Positions 30,104 through 40,904 of a stretch of DNA of 64,000 nucleotides are shown here, one piece after another. The number at the start of each line of letters is the position of its first letter. Within the stretch, counting starts at the first letter, position 1. Source of the stretch: Tatumella ptyseos ATCC 33301 (lineage in GTDB: Bacteria > Pseudomonadota > Gammaproteobacteria > Enterobacterales > Enterobacteriaceae); assembly GCF_000735525.1 (NCBI RefSeq), contig NZ_JMPR01000035.1, positions 1 through 64,000 on the forward strand, given 5' to 3'. Made by a program: the position numbers and the translations under genes. The notes beneath the pieces are model-generated. The model saw only the letters and a list, made by a program, of their open reading frames with translations. It was not told the origin of the DNA and made no database searches.

Positions 30104-32161
30104 ATGACAATACCTAAAGCAGCGAAACACCCCCATACCATGACGCTTCATGGCGAAACACGTGTGGACGATTACTACTGGCTCAGGGATGATGAGCGCG
30201 CTGATCCTGACGTTATCGCCTATCTGCAGGCGGAGAACAATTATTGCCGGCAGCAGCTATCTCCGGTGGAACCACTGGAGCAGACGCTGTACGAAGAAAT
30301 GGTGTCCAGGATCCCGCCGAAGGATCACTCAGTGCCTTACCGCAAGAACGGTTATCTTTACCAGCAGCGTTACGAGAAAGGGGGCGAATATCCCCTGTGG
30401 TTTCGTGCTGCCGATGAAGAGGGGTTACAGCCGGACTGGCAATGTCTGATTGACTGTAACCAGCGGGCAAAAAATCATCCGTTTTACAGTCTCGGTGCGC
30501 TGGATATTACCCCTGATAACCGCCTGATGGCAGTGGCTGAAGACTATCTGTCACGACGTCAGTATGAGATCCGTTTGTATGATCTACAGCAGAATTGCTG
30601 GCTGCCGGAGGTGCTGACCGGAGTATCTCCTTCGCTGGTATGGGCAAATGACGGCAAAACCTTGTTCTATGTCAGGCAGGATCCCGGGACGCTGTTGCCC
30701 TGGCAGGTCTGGCGTCATGAGACCGGCACCCCGGTCACCGATGACCAGCTGGTCTATGAGGAATCGGACGACAGTTTCTATGTCAGTCTTGGGAAAACCA
30801 CCTCCGAAGCCTTTATCGAAATTGTGATTGATAGTACGACGACCAGTGAGATCTGGCTGGTGGACGCCGGACAGCCGTCCGGTGCTGCCCGTTGCTTCCT
30901 GCCACGCAGGGAAGATCACGAGTATGACCTCGACCACTATCAGAACCATTTTTATATCCGTTCAAACTCAGCGGGGAAAAACTTTGCGCTCTTTATGGCA
31001 GAAGAGACGGCTCCGCAGGAGTCGCACTGGCAAACCTTGCTGCCTGCACGGGATCATCGGGTGCTGGAAGATTTTCAGATCTTCCGTGACTGGCTGGTCA
31101 CCGGTGAACGTGAAAATGGCCTCAGCTGCCTGACACAGTATCACCGCTTTCGTGACGAAACGCGGGAAGTAACCTTCGATGACCCTACCCGGGTGGCCTG
31201 GCTTGGGTATAACCCGTCACCGGAAACCTCACAATTACGTTACGGTTACTCGTCAATGACCACGCCGGCCACCACCTATCAGCTGGATCTGGACAGCGGG
31301 GAACGTCAGGTCCTGAAACAAACGGTGGTTAAAGGCTTCAGCAGCGAACAGTATCAAAGCGATTATCTGTGGCTGACGATGGAAGATGGCTGCCGTGTTC
31401 CGGTCTCTGTGGTCTATCGGAAATCCCTGTTCTCCCCGGGGAAAAATCCGTTACTGGTCTACGGATACGGGGCTTATGGCAGCAGTATGGATGCAGATTT
31501 CAGCAGCAGTCGTCTGAGTCTGCTGGACCGGGGCTTTGTCTATGCCCTGGTGCATATCCGTGGCGGCGGGGAGTTGGGGCAGGCCTGGTATGATGCCGGC
31601 CGGCTGGCCAATAAACAAAACAGTTTCAGCGATTTTACCGGCGCAACCCGGCAACTGCTGGCGCAGGGCTACGGTGATCCCACCCGGTGTTACGCCATGG
31701 GCGGCAGTGCCGGAGGGTTGCTGATGGGCGCGGTGATCAATCAGGCTCCGTCACTCTATCACGGCGTTGTGGCACAGGTACCGTTTGTCGATGTGCTGAC
31801 GACGATGCTGGATGAAAGTATTCCGCTGACCACCGGTGAATATGATGAATGGGGTAATCCGAACAGGGCAGAAGATTATGCGACGATCCGTGCTTACAGC
31901 CCGTATGACAATATTGTCCCCGCCAGTTATCCGCATTTGCTGGTGACCACCGGACTGCATGATTCTCAGGTGCAATACTGGGAACCGGCCAAATGGGTAG
32001 CAAAACTCCGTGAGGTTAAACAGGATGACCATCTGTTATTACTTCTCACCGATATGGAGGCCGGTCACGGCGGGAAATCAGGGCGTTACAAAGCGTATGA
32101 AGATATCGCGATGGAAATGGCATTCCTGCTGGGACTGGCGGATGGCTCCCTGGGCCACTGA
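30104..32161 (+). CDS. ptrB: oligopeptidase B
   Basis: Cytosolic serine peptidase of family S9A that cuts short peptides after Arg and Lys. The 685-aa product has the N-terminal propeller domain (DDYYWLRDDERADPDV) and a C-terminal alpha/beta hydrolase domain with the nucleophile in GGSAGG, PFVDVLTTMLDESIPLTTGE around the P1-binding acids, and the catalytic His in GHGGKSGR. Length is the family norm. It converges with exoX four bases away. Confidence 0.95.
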   Translation: MTIPKAAKHPHTMTLHGETRVDDYYWLRDDERADPDVIAYLQAENNYCRQQLSPVEPLEQTLYEEMVSRIPPKDHSVPYRKNGYLYQQRYEKGGEYPLWFRAADEEGLQPDWQCLIDCNQRAKNHPFYSLGALDITPDNRLMAVAEDYLSRRQYEIRLYDLQQNCWLPEVLTGVSPSLVWANDGKTLFYVRQDPGTLLPWQVWRHETGTPVTDDQLVYEESDDSFYVSLGKTTSEAFIEIVIDSTTTSEIWLVDAGQPSGAARCFLPRREDHEYDLDHYQNHFYIRSNSAGKNFALFMAEETAPQESHWQTLLPARDHRVLEDFQIFRDWLVTGERENGLSCLTQYHRFRDETREVTFDDPTRVAWLGYNPSPETSQLRYGYSSMTTPATTYQLDLDSGERQVLKQTVVKGFSSEQYQSDYLWLTMEDGCRVPVSVVYRKSLFSPGKNPLLVYGYGAYGSSMDADFSSSRLSLLDRGFVYALVHIRGGGELGQAWYDAGRLANKQNSFSDFTGATRQLLAQGYGDPTRCYAMGGSAGGLLMGAVINQAPSLYHGVVAQVPFVDVLTTMLDESIPLTTGEYDEWGNPNRAEDYATIRAYSPYDNIVPASYPHLLVTTGLHDSQVQYWEPAKWVAKLREVKQDDHLLLLLTDMEAGHGGKSGRYKAYEDIAMEMAFLLGLADGSLGH

Positions 32162-32165
32162 GGGC

Positions 32166-32840
32166 TCAGGGCTGTCCTTTCAGGTAACGTTGCAGCGTCT
32201 GGCGAAACTCCGGGCGCAGGTCGTTCAGGTTATCCAGCATCCAGCGTAAATACCCCGGGTCTTTACGTGCGATCACGGCGACCGGCTGACCCCGATACTT
32301 CCCGAACGGGAAAATATCGGGGTTCGCTTCCCGGGAAGCTGGCTGGCACAGCGTACGCAGGGCAGTAATCTCCGGGCCTGACTCTTCCATGATGCGCAGC
32401 AGAAGTGCGGCGGTGACATAACAGTCATACAGTGCCCGGTGGGCATGCAATTCCGCAGGTGGCGTCACCTCCAGTTGCAGGCTATGGCGCAGGGCCTGGT
32501 TACCGTATTTTCGGCCCGGCCAGAGCTGCCGTGCCATTTTCATCGTACACAGCCATTCGCCACCCATTTCGGGCAGCACCCGGCGGTCAAAACTGGCATT
32601 ATGTGCCACATAGCAGGGGCTTCCCTGATAGCGGCCGATGATATCTTCGATATACGGCTTTCCGGCCACCATTGCCGGGGTGATACGATGGATAGCCATG
32701 GCCCGGGTACTGATTGGCCGGTCAGGACAGACCAGGTCGCTCATCGGGTTCGTGATCTTTCCGTCGATAACATCTATCGACGCAATCTCAACAATGCCGC
32801 CTTCTAATCCACAGGTTTCAGTATCGATGACTCTGAACAT
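32166..32840 (-). CDS. exoX: exodeoxyribonuclease X
   Basis: A DnaQ-family 3'-5' exonuclease used in mismatch repair and UV repair. The 224-aa product has the DEDDh motifs: VIDTET (D6, E8), AHNASFD and a histidine/aspartate pair in HAHRALYDCY. Its ATG overlaps the holE stop (TGATG), so the two are coupled. Confidence 0.93.
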   Translation of the reverse strand: MFRVIDTETCGLEGGIVEIASIDVIDGKITNPMSDLVCPDRPISTRAMAIHRITPAMVAGKPYIEDIIGRYQGSPCYVAHNASFDRRVLPEMGGEWLCTMKMARQLWPGRKYGNQALRHSLQLEVTPPAELHAHRALYDCYVTAALLLRIMEESGPEITALRTLCQPASREANPDIFPFGKYRGQPVAVIARKDPGYLRWMLDNLNDLRPEFRQTLQRYLKGQP

Positions 32841-33073
32841 CAGTTTTTCTGTTTCGGTTCATAAGGCAGACGGGAAAGGGTCAGCGATGTCTGACGATAA
32901 ACACCCAGCCGCTGGCGGAAACGCTCACGAAGGGCCTCCGGCTGTTCCCGTTCAACAATCTCTGCAACTACCGGCATATTATAACGCTCTTTAAACGCCA
33001 CACCGGACGCCGCTAAATCCGTATTAATTTGATCTTTTTCTTCTGCACTGAGCAGGGCTAAATTAAAGCTCAT
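32840..33073 (-). CDS. holE: DNA polymerase III theta subunit
   Basis: Theta binds the epsilon proofreading subunit in the Pol III core and stabilises it. The 77-aa product ([20 protein letters not shown]) contains [11 protein letters not shown] and LSRLPYEPK, nearly the same as E. coli HolE. The ATG at 33073 is chosen for its GGAG at proper spacing; two other in-frame ATGs lie 3 and 12 bases upstream. In this genome it is fused into one operon with exoX, pairing two DNA-replication proteins. Confidence 0.93.
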   Translation of the reverse strand: MSFNLALLSAEEKDQINTDLAASGVAFKERYNMPVVAEIVEREQPEALRERFRQRLGVYRQTSLTLSRLPYEPKQKN

Positions 33074-33306
33074 CATAGACTCCATGTTATCAGGCGCAAA
33101 AATAATGCTTTCTGGCGGGGCAATCAACCCTTTCCGGCTTGCGGCAATCTCGACACCCTTCGGTCTGCAGCGTATTCTTGACGAAAACCGGCGTACCGGC
33201 TGCAAATTACCTCAGGGGATCAACGTGTCAGGCAGTCATAACGAATTCAATCCGTTGATGCAGTCAGATTATCATAACATCCTTACTCCAGGGATCCGGA
33301 GTGATA

Positions 33307-34179
33307 GTGACTGATTTTTTATACATTTCGCTACGATTTTTCCATTTCAGCAGTTTGTTCCTGCTGACTGGCTGTCTGATGTATCTGATGCTGCTGACAC
33401 CGGCCGGTTACAGAAACCGCCTGTGGAACCGTTTATCGTCAGCCTTGCGGGTCAGCGCCGGCACAGCTCTGTTTTCTGCCATCGCCCTGTTTGTGTTACA
33501 GACCATCATGATGAGCGGTGACACGGCGGCCATCAGACAACCTGAACTCTGGGTAGCGGTTGCCGGCACGCGCTTTGGCCATGCCTGGTTGCCGGAAATG
33601 ACCTTCGCGGCGGTGTCTTTCATGCTGCTACGGGTCGGCGGGGAGACTGTCCGTTATCCCCTGCTGCTAAGTCAGTTACTGCAACTATTCCTGACGGCGA
33701 TGACAGGCCATGCGGCGATGCATGATGGCTGGCGAGGCGTGGCAGGAGAAGCCAGCCAGAGTCTTCATGTGATTGCCGCCGCTTTCTGGTGTGGCGGCTT
33801 GTATCCGCTCCGGGTGCTGATGAAGCAGGGGCAGCGGGATCCTAAAGATAACACCGCTATTCTCACTATGATGAAATTCTCCCGCTCGGGTCACTGGGCG
33901 GTTGCGCTGGTGCTGCTGACCGGCTTGTGCAACACCTTACTGATCGCCGGTATTCCCCGACATTTTTCGTTCTGGTTATCCGGGGTGATCCTGAAAAGTG
34001 TGCTGGTGGCGGGCATGGTAACACTGGCATTACTTAATCGTTACCGGCTGGTTCCCCGGTTCAGGCAATTCCCGGCAGAGAGTCGCCGTATGTTTATTCG
34101 TCTGACGCAGGCAGAAATTTTGCTGGCTACGGGAGCCATCGCGGTCGTCAGTCTGTTTGCTACACTGTCACCAGACTGA
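33307..34179 (+). CDS. yebZ: CopD family copper resistance membrane protein
   Basis: The product of about 290 aa is an integral membrane protein with eight or so helices, of the CopD/YebZ family linked to copper import or resistance. FHFSSLFLLTGCLMYL, HAAMHDGW and HVIAAAFWCGGLYPLRVLM carry the conserved histidines. The GTG at 33307 sits five bases after GGAG; another GTG at 33301 overlaps that sequence. The usual upstream partner yobA (CopC) is missing. yebY follows. Confidence 0.88.
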   Translation: MTDFLYISLRFFHFSSLFLLTGCLMYLMLLTPAGYRNRLWNRLSSALRVSAGTALFSAIALFVLQTIMMSGDTAAIRQPELWVAVAGTRFGHAWLPEMTFAAVSFMLLRVGGETVRYPLLLSQLLQLFLTAMTGHAAMHDGWRGVAGEASQSLHVIAAAFWCGGLYPLRVLMKQGQRDPKDNTAILTMMKFSRSGHWAVALVLLTGLCNTLLIAGIPRHFSFWLSGVILKSVLVAGMVTLALLNRYRLVPRFRQFPAESRRMFIRLTQAEILLATGAIAVVSLFATLSPD

Positions 34180-34217
34180 TCCTGTTTTATTACGTGTTAT
34201 TAAAGGCTGAGACTGAA

Positions 34218-34556
34218 ATGAAGAAACAATTACCCTGGCTGCTATTGGCACTAAGCACGCCTGTGTTGGCGACTCAGGTCATTACCGTGAGTCGTTTTGA
34301 GACCGGAAAGGCGAACTGGCCATTAAACCGCGAAGAAATCATGCTGACGTGTGAAAAAGACGGGGCACTGTTTGCGATTAACCCGTCAACACTGATGAAT
34401 TATCCCCTGAATGCAAAAGCGGAGCAGAAGGTCAGTCAGGGACTGGCGAGCGGGGAATCTATTGCGCCGCTGGTGCTGGATGATAAAGCACACAGCGGGC
34501 AAAAAATGAGCCTGCAACCGCTGATTGATAAAGCCAGCGGGCTTTGCGGCCATTAA
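34218..34556 (+). CDS. yebY: YebY, periplasmic DUF2511 protein
   Basis: The 112-aa product has a signal peptide (MKKQLPWLLLALSTPVLA) and the YebY motifs QVITVSRFETGK, LNREEIMLTC and INPSTLMNYPLN, with two Cys that could form a disulfide. In E. coli it lies downstream of copper genes and is thought to be periplasmic, but its function is not established here. It follows copD by 38 bp, so they are probably co-transcribed. Confidence 0.88.
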   Translation: MKKQLPWLLLALSTPVLATQVITVSRFETGKANWPLNREEIMLTCEKDGALFAINPSTLMNYPLNAKAEQKVSQGLASGESIAPLVLDDKAHSGQKMSLQPLIDKASGLCGH

Positions 34557-34623
34557 TCTGCTGCGGCAGAGAGCCTGAAAAAGGGGGGCGCTGGAAATTA
34601 TCAGGATCTGAACTAGTATTACT

Positions 34624-34629
34624 GATACT
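34624..34629 (+). promoter_or_regulatory. probable sigma-S type -10 element of sdsR
   Basis: GATACT lies seven bases before the predicted RNA start at 34637, in the position of the E. coli sdsR promoter, which is strongly RpoS-dependent. Judged by eye. Confidence 0.5.
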
Positions 34630-34636
34630 AACCTAT

Positions 34637-34732
34637 GCAACTGCCATCGGTTATCGCTCATCATTTTTAGCGCACGGCTCTCTGAGCCATTTCCCTGGAC
34701 CGGTCACTGGAGTTGTGTCCGGTCTTTTTTTT
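34637..34732 (+). ncRNA. sdsR: small RNA SdsR (RyeB)
   Basis: The segment from TTTTAGCGCACGGCTCTC through GAGCCATTTCCCTGGACCGG matches the conserved core of SdsR, the Hfq-dependent RNA that is abundant in stationary phase. It ends in a strong terminator (GACCGG with CCGGTC, then eight T). It lies between yebY and rsmF in the same neighbourhood as in E. coli. The 5' end, GCAACTGCC, is assigned by analogy with the E. coli start. In enterics SdsR represses porin mRNAs and mutS, and the opposite strand can encode SraC/RyeA, but I see no independent evidence for SraC here. Confidence 0.9.
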
Positions 34733-34739
34733 CGCTCTC

Positions 34740-36167
34740 TTAACGGAATAAACGTCCGTCTCTGACCAAATCCCGCGGATAGCTGTTTTTAATCCGGTTG
34801 CCGACTTTTTTAACCAGACCCAGTGGCTGTCCGTGATGCATCACCAGCATTTCATTACCTGGTAACGGACCGTCAGGATGAATATCCCGTCCCCGATACC
34901 ATTCCTCGGCTTCTTCATCAGTGAAAGCGTAGACCTGCGCATGGTCAGGGTTCCCCAGCGCAATAACCGCCTCATGCTGCCATCGGTAACCTTTTGCAAA
35001 GGTTTCTGCCAGCCGGACACCAATGCGTGAAAAGCGGATCCGGCCAAACAGGGGCACGGTAGCTTGCGGAAATAACCAGATTTCTTTATCCCGTTGCCAG
35101 AGTTCCAGGTCTGCCGGCCAGTGTAATCCGGACCCGGCCGCCCGCTGACGGACTTCTTCGGCCTGTTGACGGGATAATGGCGTAAACGGGAATTTACCGA
35201 CCTTATAGCCAGGAGCCGGCAGTTTCGGAACACTGCCGGTTTTTCGCAGGCAGGCAACAAAGAAACCTTCGCTGTCAAATACCTGCGGGAAAACGTGCAG
35301 GAAACCTTCCGGTGTGGCGACCTGTTCAGCGCCAGGGAAGAGGGTATCGAGCCGGATAACCTCGACCGCTTCCGGATAGCGGGCGAGCAGCGACCCAATC
35401 ACCTGCTGGTTTTCCAGCCGGTTCAGGGTACAGGTTGAATAAACCAGGGTTCCTCCCGGTTTCAGGGCCTGGAAAGCACTTTCCAGCAGACCCTGCTGCG
35501 TGTCAGCAATTTGCTGACAACTCTGCGGACTCCAGTTTTTCAGGGCTTTCGGATCTTTACGGATAACGCCTTCGCCCGAGCAGGGAGCGTCCAGCAGCAC
35601 AGCATCAAAATACTCCGGCAGGGCCGGGCCGAAAACGGCGGCATCAAAATGTGTAATGGCTGCACGGGTGACGCCGCAGCGACTGATATTGGCGTGCAAT
35701 ACTTTGACCCGACTGGCCGAATATTCATTCGCCAGGATCATGCCTTCTTCGCCCATCCGGGCAGCAATCTGTGTGGTCTTGGAACCTGGGGCGGCAGCCA
35801 TATCGATAACGGACTGAGGGTGTTCGCAATGGGCAAACAGTGCGGAGACCGGCAGCATCGAGCTGGCTTCCTGGATGTAAAACAGTCCGCTCAGATGTTC
35901 AGCCACACTGCCCAGAGGCAGGGATTCATCGTCACGGGTGAGCCAGAAACCTTCTTCACACCAGGGGATCGGCGTCAGCTGCCAGCCATACCCGGCGACT
36001 TTAGAAAGAAATGCGTCGACAGAAATTTTCAACGTATTGACGCGGAGACTGCGGCGCAGAGGTAACCGGCAATAGGTTTTAAAGTCTTCAAAAGATGCCC
36101 CGTCACCCAGCAGTTGTTGCATCTGGCTCAGGAAATCGTCGGGTAAAAAAAGGGATGAATCGGACAC
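34740..36167 (-). CDS. rsmF: 16S rRNA m5C1407 methyltransferase
   Basis: RsmF methylates C1407 of 16S rRNA. The 475-aa product has the NOL1/NOP2/Sun domain with the SAM loop [12 protein letters not shown], catalytic [10 protein letters not shown] and VYSTCTLN (the second cysteine), and the RsmF-specific C-terminal domains ([13 protein letters not shown]). It lies downstream of letB on the same strand, as in E. coli, and ends against the sdsR terminator. Confidence 0.95.
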   Translation of the reverse strand: MSDSSLFLPDDFLSQMQQLLGDGASFEDFKTYCRLPLRRSLRVNTLKISVDAFLSKVAGYGWQLTPIPWCEEGFWLTRDDESLPLGSVAEHLSGLFYIQEASSMLPVSALFAHCEHPQSVIDMAAAPGSKTTQIAARMGEEGMILANEYSASRVKVLHANISRCGVTRAAITHFDAAVFGPALPEYFDAVLLDAPCSGEGVIRKDPKALKNWSPQSCQQIADTQQGLLESAFQALKPGGTLVYSTCTLNRLENQQVIGSLLARYPEAVEVIRLDTLFPGAEQVATPEGFLHVFPQVFDSEGFFVACLRKTGSVPKLPAPGYKVGKFPFTPLSRQQAEEVRQRAAGSGLHWPADLELWQRDKEIWLFPQATVPLFGRIRFSRIGVRLAETFAKGYRWQHEAVIALGNPDHAQVYAFTDEEAEEWYRGRDIHPDGPLPGNEMLVMHHGQPLGLVKKVGNRIKNSYPRDLVRDGRLFR

Positions 36168-36246
36168 AGCGGAGTTCCGTCAGAAAATAATGCGGCAGTG
36201 TAGCATGATAACGGGAAGTCACGCTTCCCGTTATCATGACACCGGC

Positions 36247-38880
36247 TTAGCGGGGGAGAGCTGTTCCCCATTGCTGCCAGTTCTTCGGTGCCTCATTCAG
36301 CAGCAGGAAATGCTTATTCGCGGTGGCTTCCGGTGCCAGGGGGACCGTGGGCGGAGTAGCAAATTCAATGCCACCGCGGATGAACTGCTGGAACGTCCCG
36401 GTCTTCACCACGCCGCCGGTTAAACCGAAATTCAGTGAATAGCCGGAAGCCTGCCAGAAGATGGAGTTATTGCGTACCAGATACTGGTAGTGCTGGCTGA
36501 TACGCATTGCTATCTGTACGCGATCGGCCATGGCACCCAGCGAGATACCGGTGACGGTACCAACTTCTACCCCACGGAACAGGATAGGCGTACCGATGGT
36601 CAGCGATCCGGCCTCCGGCGCATCGACGAAGAAGGTTTTACCGTTCAGGTAGCGGGAATCGGTGATCGTTGACTGCTGCAGTTCAAAAGTACGCACTGAT
36701 GCGCCTTTGCCCGGTTCCACGTTAACGTAAGGCTGTAACAGGGAATCCAGGTGACTGATCCCCGTGGAGGAGATTTCCGGGCTGATCACCGAAAACCGGC
36801 TGCCGGTTCTGGCAAAATCATTCACATATTCGGGGTACAGTACGGCTTTTGCCAGCACCTGATTGTTATTGGCACTCAGCGACAGTGACTCTATCTGGCC
36901 GATAGTGATCCCCAGATAACGGATGGGCATTCCGTTGGAAAGCTTACTGGCATCATAGGTTTTCAGAGTGATCTGACTCCCGATGGCGCGGGCGGCTGTC
37001 TCTGACGGGAAAAGGGTGCGGGACTGCCCGGGCTGATGCACTACCCCCGGCATATTATCAAAGCTGATAGCACCTTTCAGCGCCCGGTTAAGCGGGGTGG
37101 CCTGTACAGTAATGCCGCTGGTATTGATCTGCACCCGGGCACCGCCTTCAGCCCAGAACACCGTATCCCGTGTGATAAGGTTGCGGTAGGGCGGAGAAAT
37201 ATGTACTGCGACTTCAAAGTTATTCGCATGTGGCGTCACAGCGACAATTTCACCGACCTGGTAACGGCGATAAAGTACGACCGATCCTGCCTGGATATCC
37301 GGCAGGCTGCTGGCGGTCAGGGTGAGGGTCGTCGAAGGGGTGTCTCCGGTGATGCCCTCGTCGGCTTTACCGGCATCGGCATACAAAGGATACCCGGATA
37401 AGGGTTCACCACGGTCACCCGCTTCCAGCCGGATGCCTCCCTGCAGCCACTGACCCGGTGTCGCGCCTACCATCCGGATCCCGTCCGGACTCACATTGAC
37501 ACGGATCTGACTGTCGGCAACAAATTTACTGTTGCCGTGGACAAAACGGCGATAATCCGGCGCGATTGAGACGATAAAACTGACGCCGTCATTGGTCAAT
37601 TGACGTTCGGATACCGTACCGATAGTGACGCCATTCAGTACTACCGGCTGGCCCGGAGCAATACCATAACTGTCAGAGGCCTTCAGACGGAGGTTCAGGC
37701 TGCCCGGGGTATGCATCAGAGTTTGTGTAGCGGGATAGACACTGAAACGTGACTGTGGCTGGCCCCCCCCGGGGACCAGTTCGAGAGTATCCCCGGTCAA
37801 CAGACTACTGAGAGACGTGTCTGTCAGGCCGATTTTCGGGCTGTGCAATTCGATACGGGTTTCACTGCGCATTAGTCCGGCCACGGATGGGTCGATAATC
37901 AGCTCTCCGCTGACATGTTGCGGGTCTGCCAGGTTCAGACGGGTCAACGTACCGACCTGTAACCCCTGATAGATTAACGGGGTGGAGCCGGCCGTCAGGT
38001 TGTCCCCGTCCGGCAGATCCAGCTGAATTTTCACGCCCCGGTGACTTTGCGCGAGGTTCGGATATAACTGATAACGATCGTCGGTAATTGCAGGCTGACT
38101 GTCGGACGGTGAATCAAAGGCGATGGCTCCGTTAATCAGTGCCGGCAGGCTGTCCATTTTCACGTTAACGCCACTGAGGCTGAAGCTCGCATCGACGCCG
38201 GACACATTCCAGAAACGGCTGTCTTTTTTCACCAATGAACTGTACCGGCGATCAATCAGCAGGTCGATAACCACACCCTGGTTGCCGTTGTTAATACTGT
38301 AGTTATAGACCTTACCGACCGGGATTTTCCGGTAATAGACGATAGAACCAATAGAGAGTGAACCGAGATCCGGCGCATTCAGATGCAGTAATAACCCGGA
38401 GGTATTTGTACTGAAGCGGGGCTGGGAGTCCAGAGCCGTGAAGTTGTCCTGGCGGTTACCGTTGCCCGGCATCATCGAGATATAGTTCCCGCCGACCAGA
38501 GCATCCAGCCCGGAAACCCCGGCGAGTGAGGCTTGCGGCGTGACCAGCCAGAATTTCGTATTCTGACGTAGTGCATCTTTCATATCGTTCTTAATGCTGG
38601 CACGAATACGGATAGTGCGATAGTCATCGCTCAGGACGATCCCCTCGACCGTACCAATCTGCACCCCCTGATAGCGTATCGGGGTGCGTCCGGGAACAAT
38701 ACCGTCCGCAGACTGGAAGTTGATGGTGATGGTGGTTCCCCGCTGCAGGTAGTTTTGCCACAGTAACCAGCCGGTGATCAGCAGAGCAACGACCGGTAAT
38801 AACCAAAAGGGGGAGAGCTTACGTTTCTTTGTCACCGCTGAATTAATCGGCATATTCGGCGTTTCCTGTTGCATGTGCAT
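36247..38880 (-). CDS. letB: MCE-domain lipid tunnel protein LetB
   Basis: LetB forms a long stacked hexameric tunnel in the periplasm for phospholipid movement between membranes. The product of 877 aa starts MHMQQETPN (ATG 38880), has one N-terminal membrane helix ([17 protein letters not shown]) and about seven tandem MCE modules, each with a GTxV-type turn such as [18 protein letters not shown] and [17 protein letters not shown]. Its start lies 38 bp inside letA. A run of eight C in its frame (37763-37770) is intact. Confidence 0.93.
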   Translation of the reverse strand: MHMQQETPNMPINSAVTKKRKLSPFWLLPVVALLITGWLLWQNYLQRGTTITINFQSADGIVPGRTPIRYQGVQIGTVEGIVLSDDYRTIRIRASIKNDMKDALRQNTKFWLVTPQASLAGVSGLDALVGGNYISMMPGNGNRQDNFTALDSQPRFSTNTSGLLLHLNAPDLGSLSIGSIVYYRKIPVGKVYNYSINNGNQGVVIDLLIDRRYSSLVKKDSRFWNVSGVDASFSLSGVNVKMDSLPALINGAIAFDSPSDSQPAITDDRYQLYPNLAQSHRGVKIQLDLPDGDNLTAGSTPLIYQGLQVGTLTRLNLADPQHVSGELIIDPSVAGLMRSETRIELHSPKIGLTDTSLSSLLTGDTLELVPGGGQPQSRFSVYPATQTLMHTPGSLNLRLKASDSYGIAPGQPVVLNGVTIGTVSERQLTNDGVSFIVSIAPDYRRFVHGNSKFVADSQIRVNVSPDGIRMVGATPGQWLQGGIRLEAGDRGEPLSGYPLYADAGKADEGITGDTPSTTLTLTASSLPDIQAGSVVLYRRYQVGEIVAVTPHANNFEVAVHISPPYRNLITRDTVFWAEGGARVQINTSGITVQATPLNRALKGAISFDNMPGVVHQPGQSRTLFPSETAARAIGSQITLKTYDASKLSNGMPIRYLGITIGQIESLSLSANNNQVLAKAVLYPEYVNDFARTGSRFSVISPEISSTGISHLDSLLQPYVNVEPGKGASVRTFELQQSTITDSRYLNGKTFFVDAPEAGSLTIGTPILFRGVEVGTVTGISLGAMADRVQIAMRISQHYQYLVRNNSIFWQASGYSLNFGLTGGVVKTGTFQQFIRGGIEFATPPTVPLAPEATANKHFLLLNEAPKNWQQWGTALPR

Positions 38881-40087
38881 CCCAGAGTAATCGACTGTCA
38901 AGCCATTCGGCGGCCAGTATGGTAAGAATAACGGCGGAGCCGAAATAGAAAGCAGCCGGCCCCATAGTAAAAGCTAAAAGCTGGTCACGGTTCACCAGTG
39001 ACATGGTCAGTGAAATGACAAACAGATCAAGCATTGACCAGCGACCAATCCACTTGATTGCTCTGAGCAGGCGGATCCGTGTTTTCAGGCCCTGAACACA
39101 GTGGAAGTGAATACTGAGCAGCAGGGAAATCATGATTAATACTTTGCTGAACGGTACCAGAATACTGGCAATAAACACGACCATGGCGACCGGGAAGTTT
39201 CCGGCCCCGAGGGATAAAATACCGGAAAAAATGGTATCTGCCTGTTGAGAGCCATTCAGATAGATAACCGATATCGGTAACAGGTTGGCCGGAAACAGCA
39301 GAATGATCGAGGCAATCAGTGCAGCCCAGGTTTTCTGGAGGCTGTGAGGCCGGCGTTTATCCAGGGGGGTATGGCAGCGAGGACAACGGCCACGGTCATC
39401 CGGTAATCCGCTGAAATGACAATGCAGGCAGACAATAATTTTCTCCGGGGCGGCAGCCACGGCCTTCTGCGGATAAAATGTTTGCCACAGTGACTGCGGG
39501 TTCAGATTGATCAAGGTCAGCAGGCTCAGTACAGTGAGGGTAATAAATGCGGCTAACCCGTAGCCGGCAGTCAGTGCCGCGTAGTCCTGTACCTTAATCG
39601 CCGCGACAGCGATCCCCACCAGGTAAATATCCAGCATCACCCATTCTTTCAGCTTTTCCAGCATCAGTAATACCGGCCGAAGATTCATGCCAAGCCAGTG
39701 ACCGATGAGCAGATAAAAGATGGCCAGCACCAGTGTGACCGGTGCACCGATAGCACCGAAGGTCACCATGGCGGCAGTGAGGACATTGCCGGCAGAGACC
39801 ATTTGATAAATCCCCCCGAGCACGCTGGCATTGATATTCATGCCCAGCAAACGGATGCTGATCAGTGGCCAACTGAAAGCACACGGCATCAGGATCATCA
39901 TGGCAATCGCCAGGATCACCAGTCGGGAGAGAGGCCAGGCATTGCCACTGACTATCTTTGCCATACAGCGGGGGCAGTAAGCGGTTTCGTGGGCATTTAG
40001 CGGTGACAGGTTGAAAACCAGATCACATTGAGGGCACCGGTGGACGGCGCTATGCGATAATACCGGCCTGATTGTGTTAATTTTCAT
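38843..40087 (-). CDS. letA: LetA, PqiA-family membrane protein
   Basis: The 414-aa inner-membrane partner of LetB belongs to the PqiA family. It has two zinc-ribbon motifs (CPQCDLVF with CPRCMAK, and CLHCHF with CPRCHTP) and two blocks of four hydrophobic helices. It is the first gene of a letA-letB-rsmF transcription unit and overlaps letB. Confidence 0.93.
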   Translation of the reverse strand: MKINTIRPVLSHSAVHRCPQCDLVFNLSPLNAHETAYCPRCMAKIVSGNAWPLSRLVILAIAMMILMPCAFSWPLISIRLLGMNINASVLGGIYQMVSAGNVLTAAMVTFGAIGAPVTLVLAIFYLLIGHWLGMNLRPVLLMLEKLKEWVMLDIYLVGIAVAAIKVQDYAALTAGYGLAAFITLTVLSLLTLINLNPQSLWQTFYPQKAVAAAPEKIIVCLHCHFSGLPDDRGRCPRCHTPLDKRRPHSLQKTWAALIASIILLFPANLLPISVIYLNGSQQADTIFSGILSLGAGNFPVAMVVFIASILVPFSKVLIMISLLLSIHFHCVQGLKTRIRLLRAIKWIGRWSMLDLFVISLTMSLVNRDQLLAFTMGPAAFYFGSAVILTILAAEWLDSRLLWDAHATGNAEYAD

Positions 40088-40308
40088 AAACGAAATTTAT
40101 AGTTATCCGGTGGAGTTGTTAAAAATCCTGAATTATCCCAGGGGCAGTCTGCTATATTACAGCGGACGATAGTGAAGAGATTTCCCGGACAACGGATTGC
40201 TAAGAGTATAGTAACTCTGCTATTGATTCATTATGCCTGTGTATGTTTTTGTGCTATTCAGAAACATACGGAAGAAAGTAATAATTTGTTAATGTATATG
40301 GTTGGTAT

Positions 40309-40809
40309 ATGAGCAAACAAGCATTTTATGATGAGCTTAACCGGGATTTCAACGCGTTGACTTCCGGAGAAACATCATTCCTGGCCCTGCTGGGAAACTG
40401 CAGTGCCTTACTGTTTGAGCGGTTGTCAGGGGTTAACTGGGCCGGATTTTATTTGCTGAGTGAACCTGACACACTGGTACTTGGACCGTTCCAGGGGAAA
40501 ATTGCCTGTGTGCGTATTCCTGTCGGCCGGGGTGTTTGCGGCACAGCGGTGGCCGAAAATGCGGTTCAACGGGTGGCGGATGTGCATGCTTTTGCCGGCC
40601 ACATAGCTTGCGATGCTGCCAGTAACTCTGAAATTGTATTACCTGTGACCGTTAATGGCCGGGTCATCGGGGTACTGGATATCGATAGTACGGAATATGA
40701 CCGTTTCGATGCGGACGACGAAAAAGGGCTGCATCAGCTGGCTGAAAGCCTGTCAGCGGCCCTGCCGGGGACAGAAATTGAAAGATTTTTGCAACAGAAC
40801 GACAGCTAA
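40309..40809 (+). CDS. msrC: free methionine-(R)-sulfoxide reductase
   Basis: A GAF-domain enzyme that reduces free methionine-R-sulfoxide. The 166-aa product has the catalytic cysteine set in GKIACVRIPVGRGVCGTAV and HIACDAASNSEIVLP. It diverges from letA. With msrA at 637 it is one of two methionine-repair genes in the window. Confidence 0.94.
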   Translation: MSKQAFYDELNRDFNALTSGETSFLALLGNCSALLFERLSGVNWAGFYLLSEPDTLVLGPFQGKIACVRIPVGRGVCGTAVAENAVQRVADVHAFAGHIACDAASNSEIVLPVTVNGRVIGVLDIDSTEYDRFDADDEKGLHQLAESLSAALPGTEIERFLQQNDS

Positions 40810-40904
40810 TTGACAGGATGCATAGCATTTAGCAACGTTGTCATTATAATGACGCCTGTTCATGTCCGCGTTGGTCGGCAAAACCGTTGTAATCAGGAAA
40901 TTTC

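Noticed and set aside
37763-37770. Eight-C run in letB considered as a frameshift
   Set aside because: The letB frame is intact across the run and the protein has the expected length.
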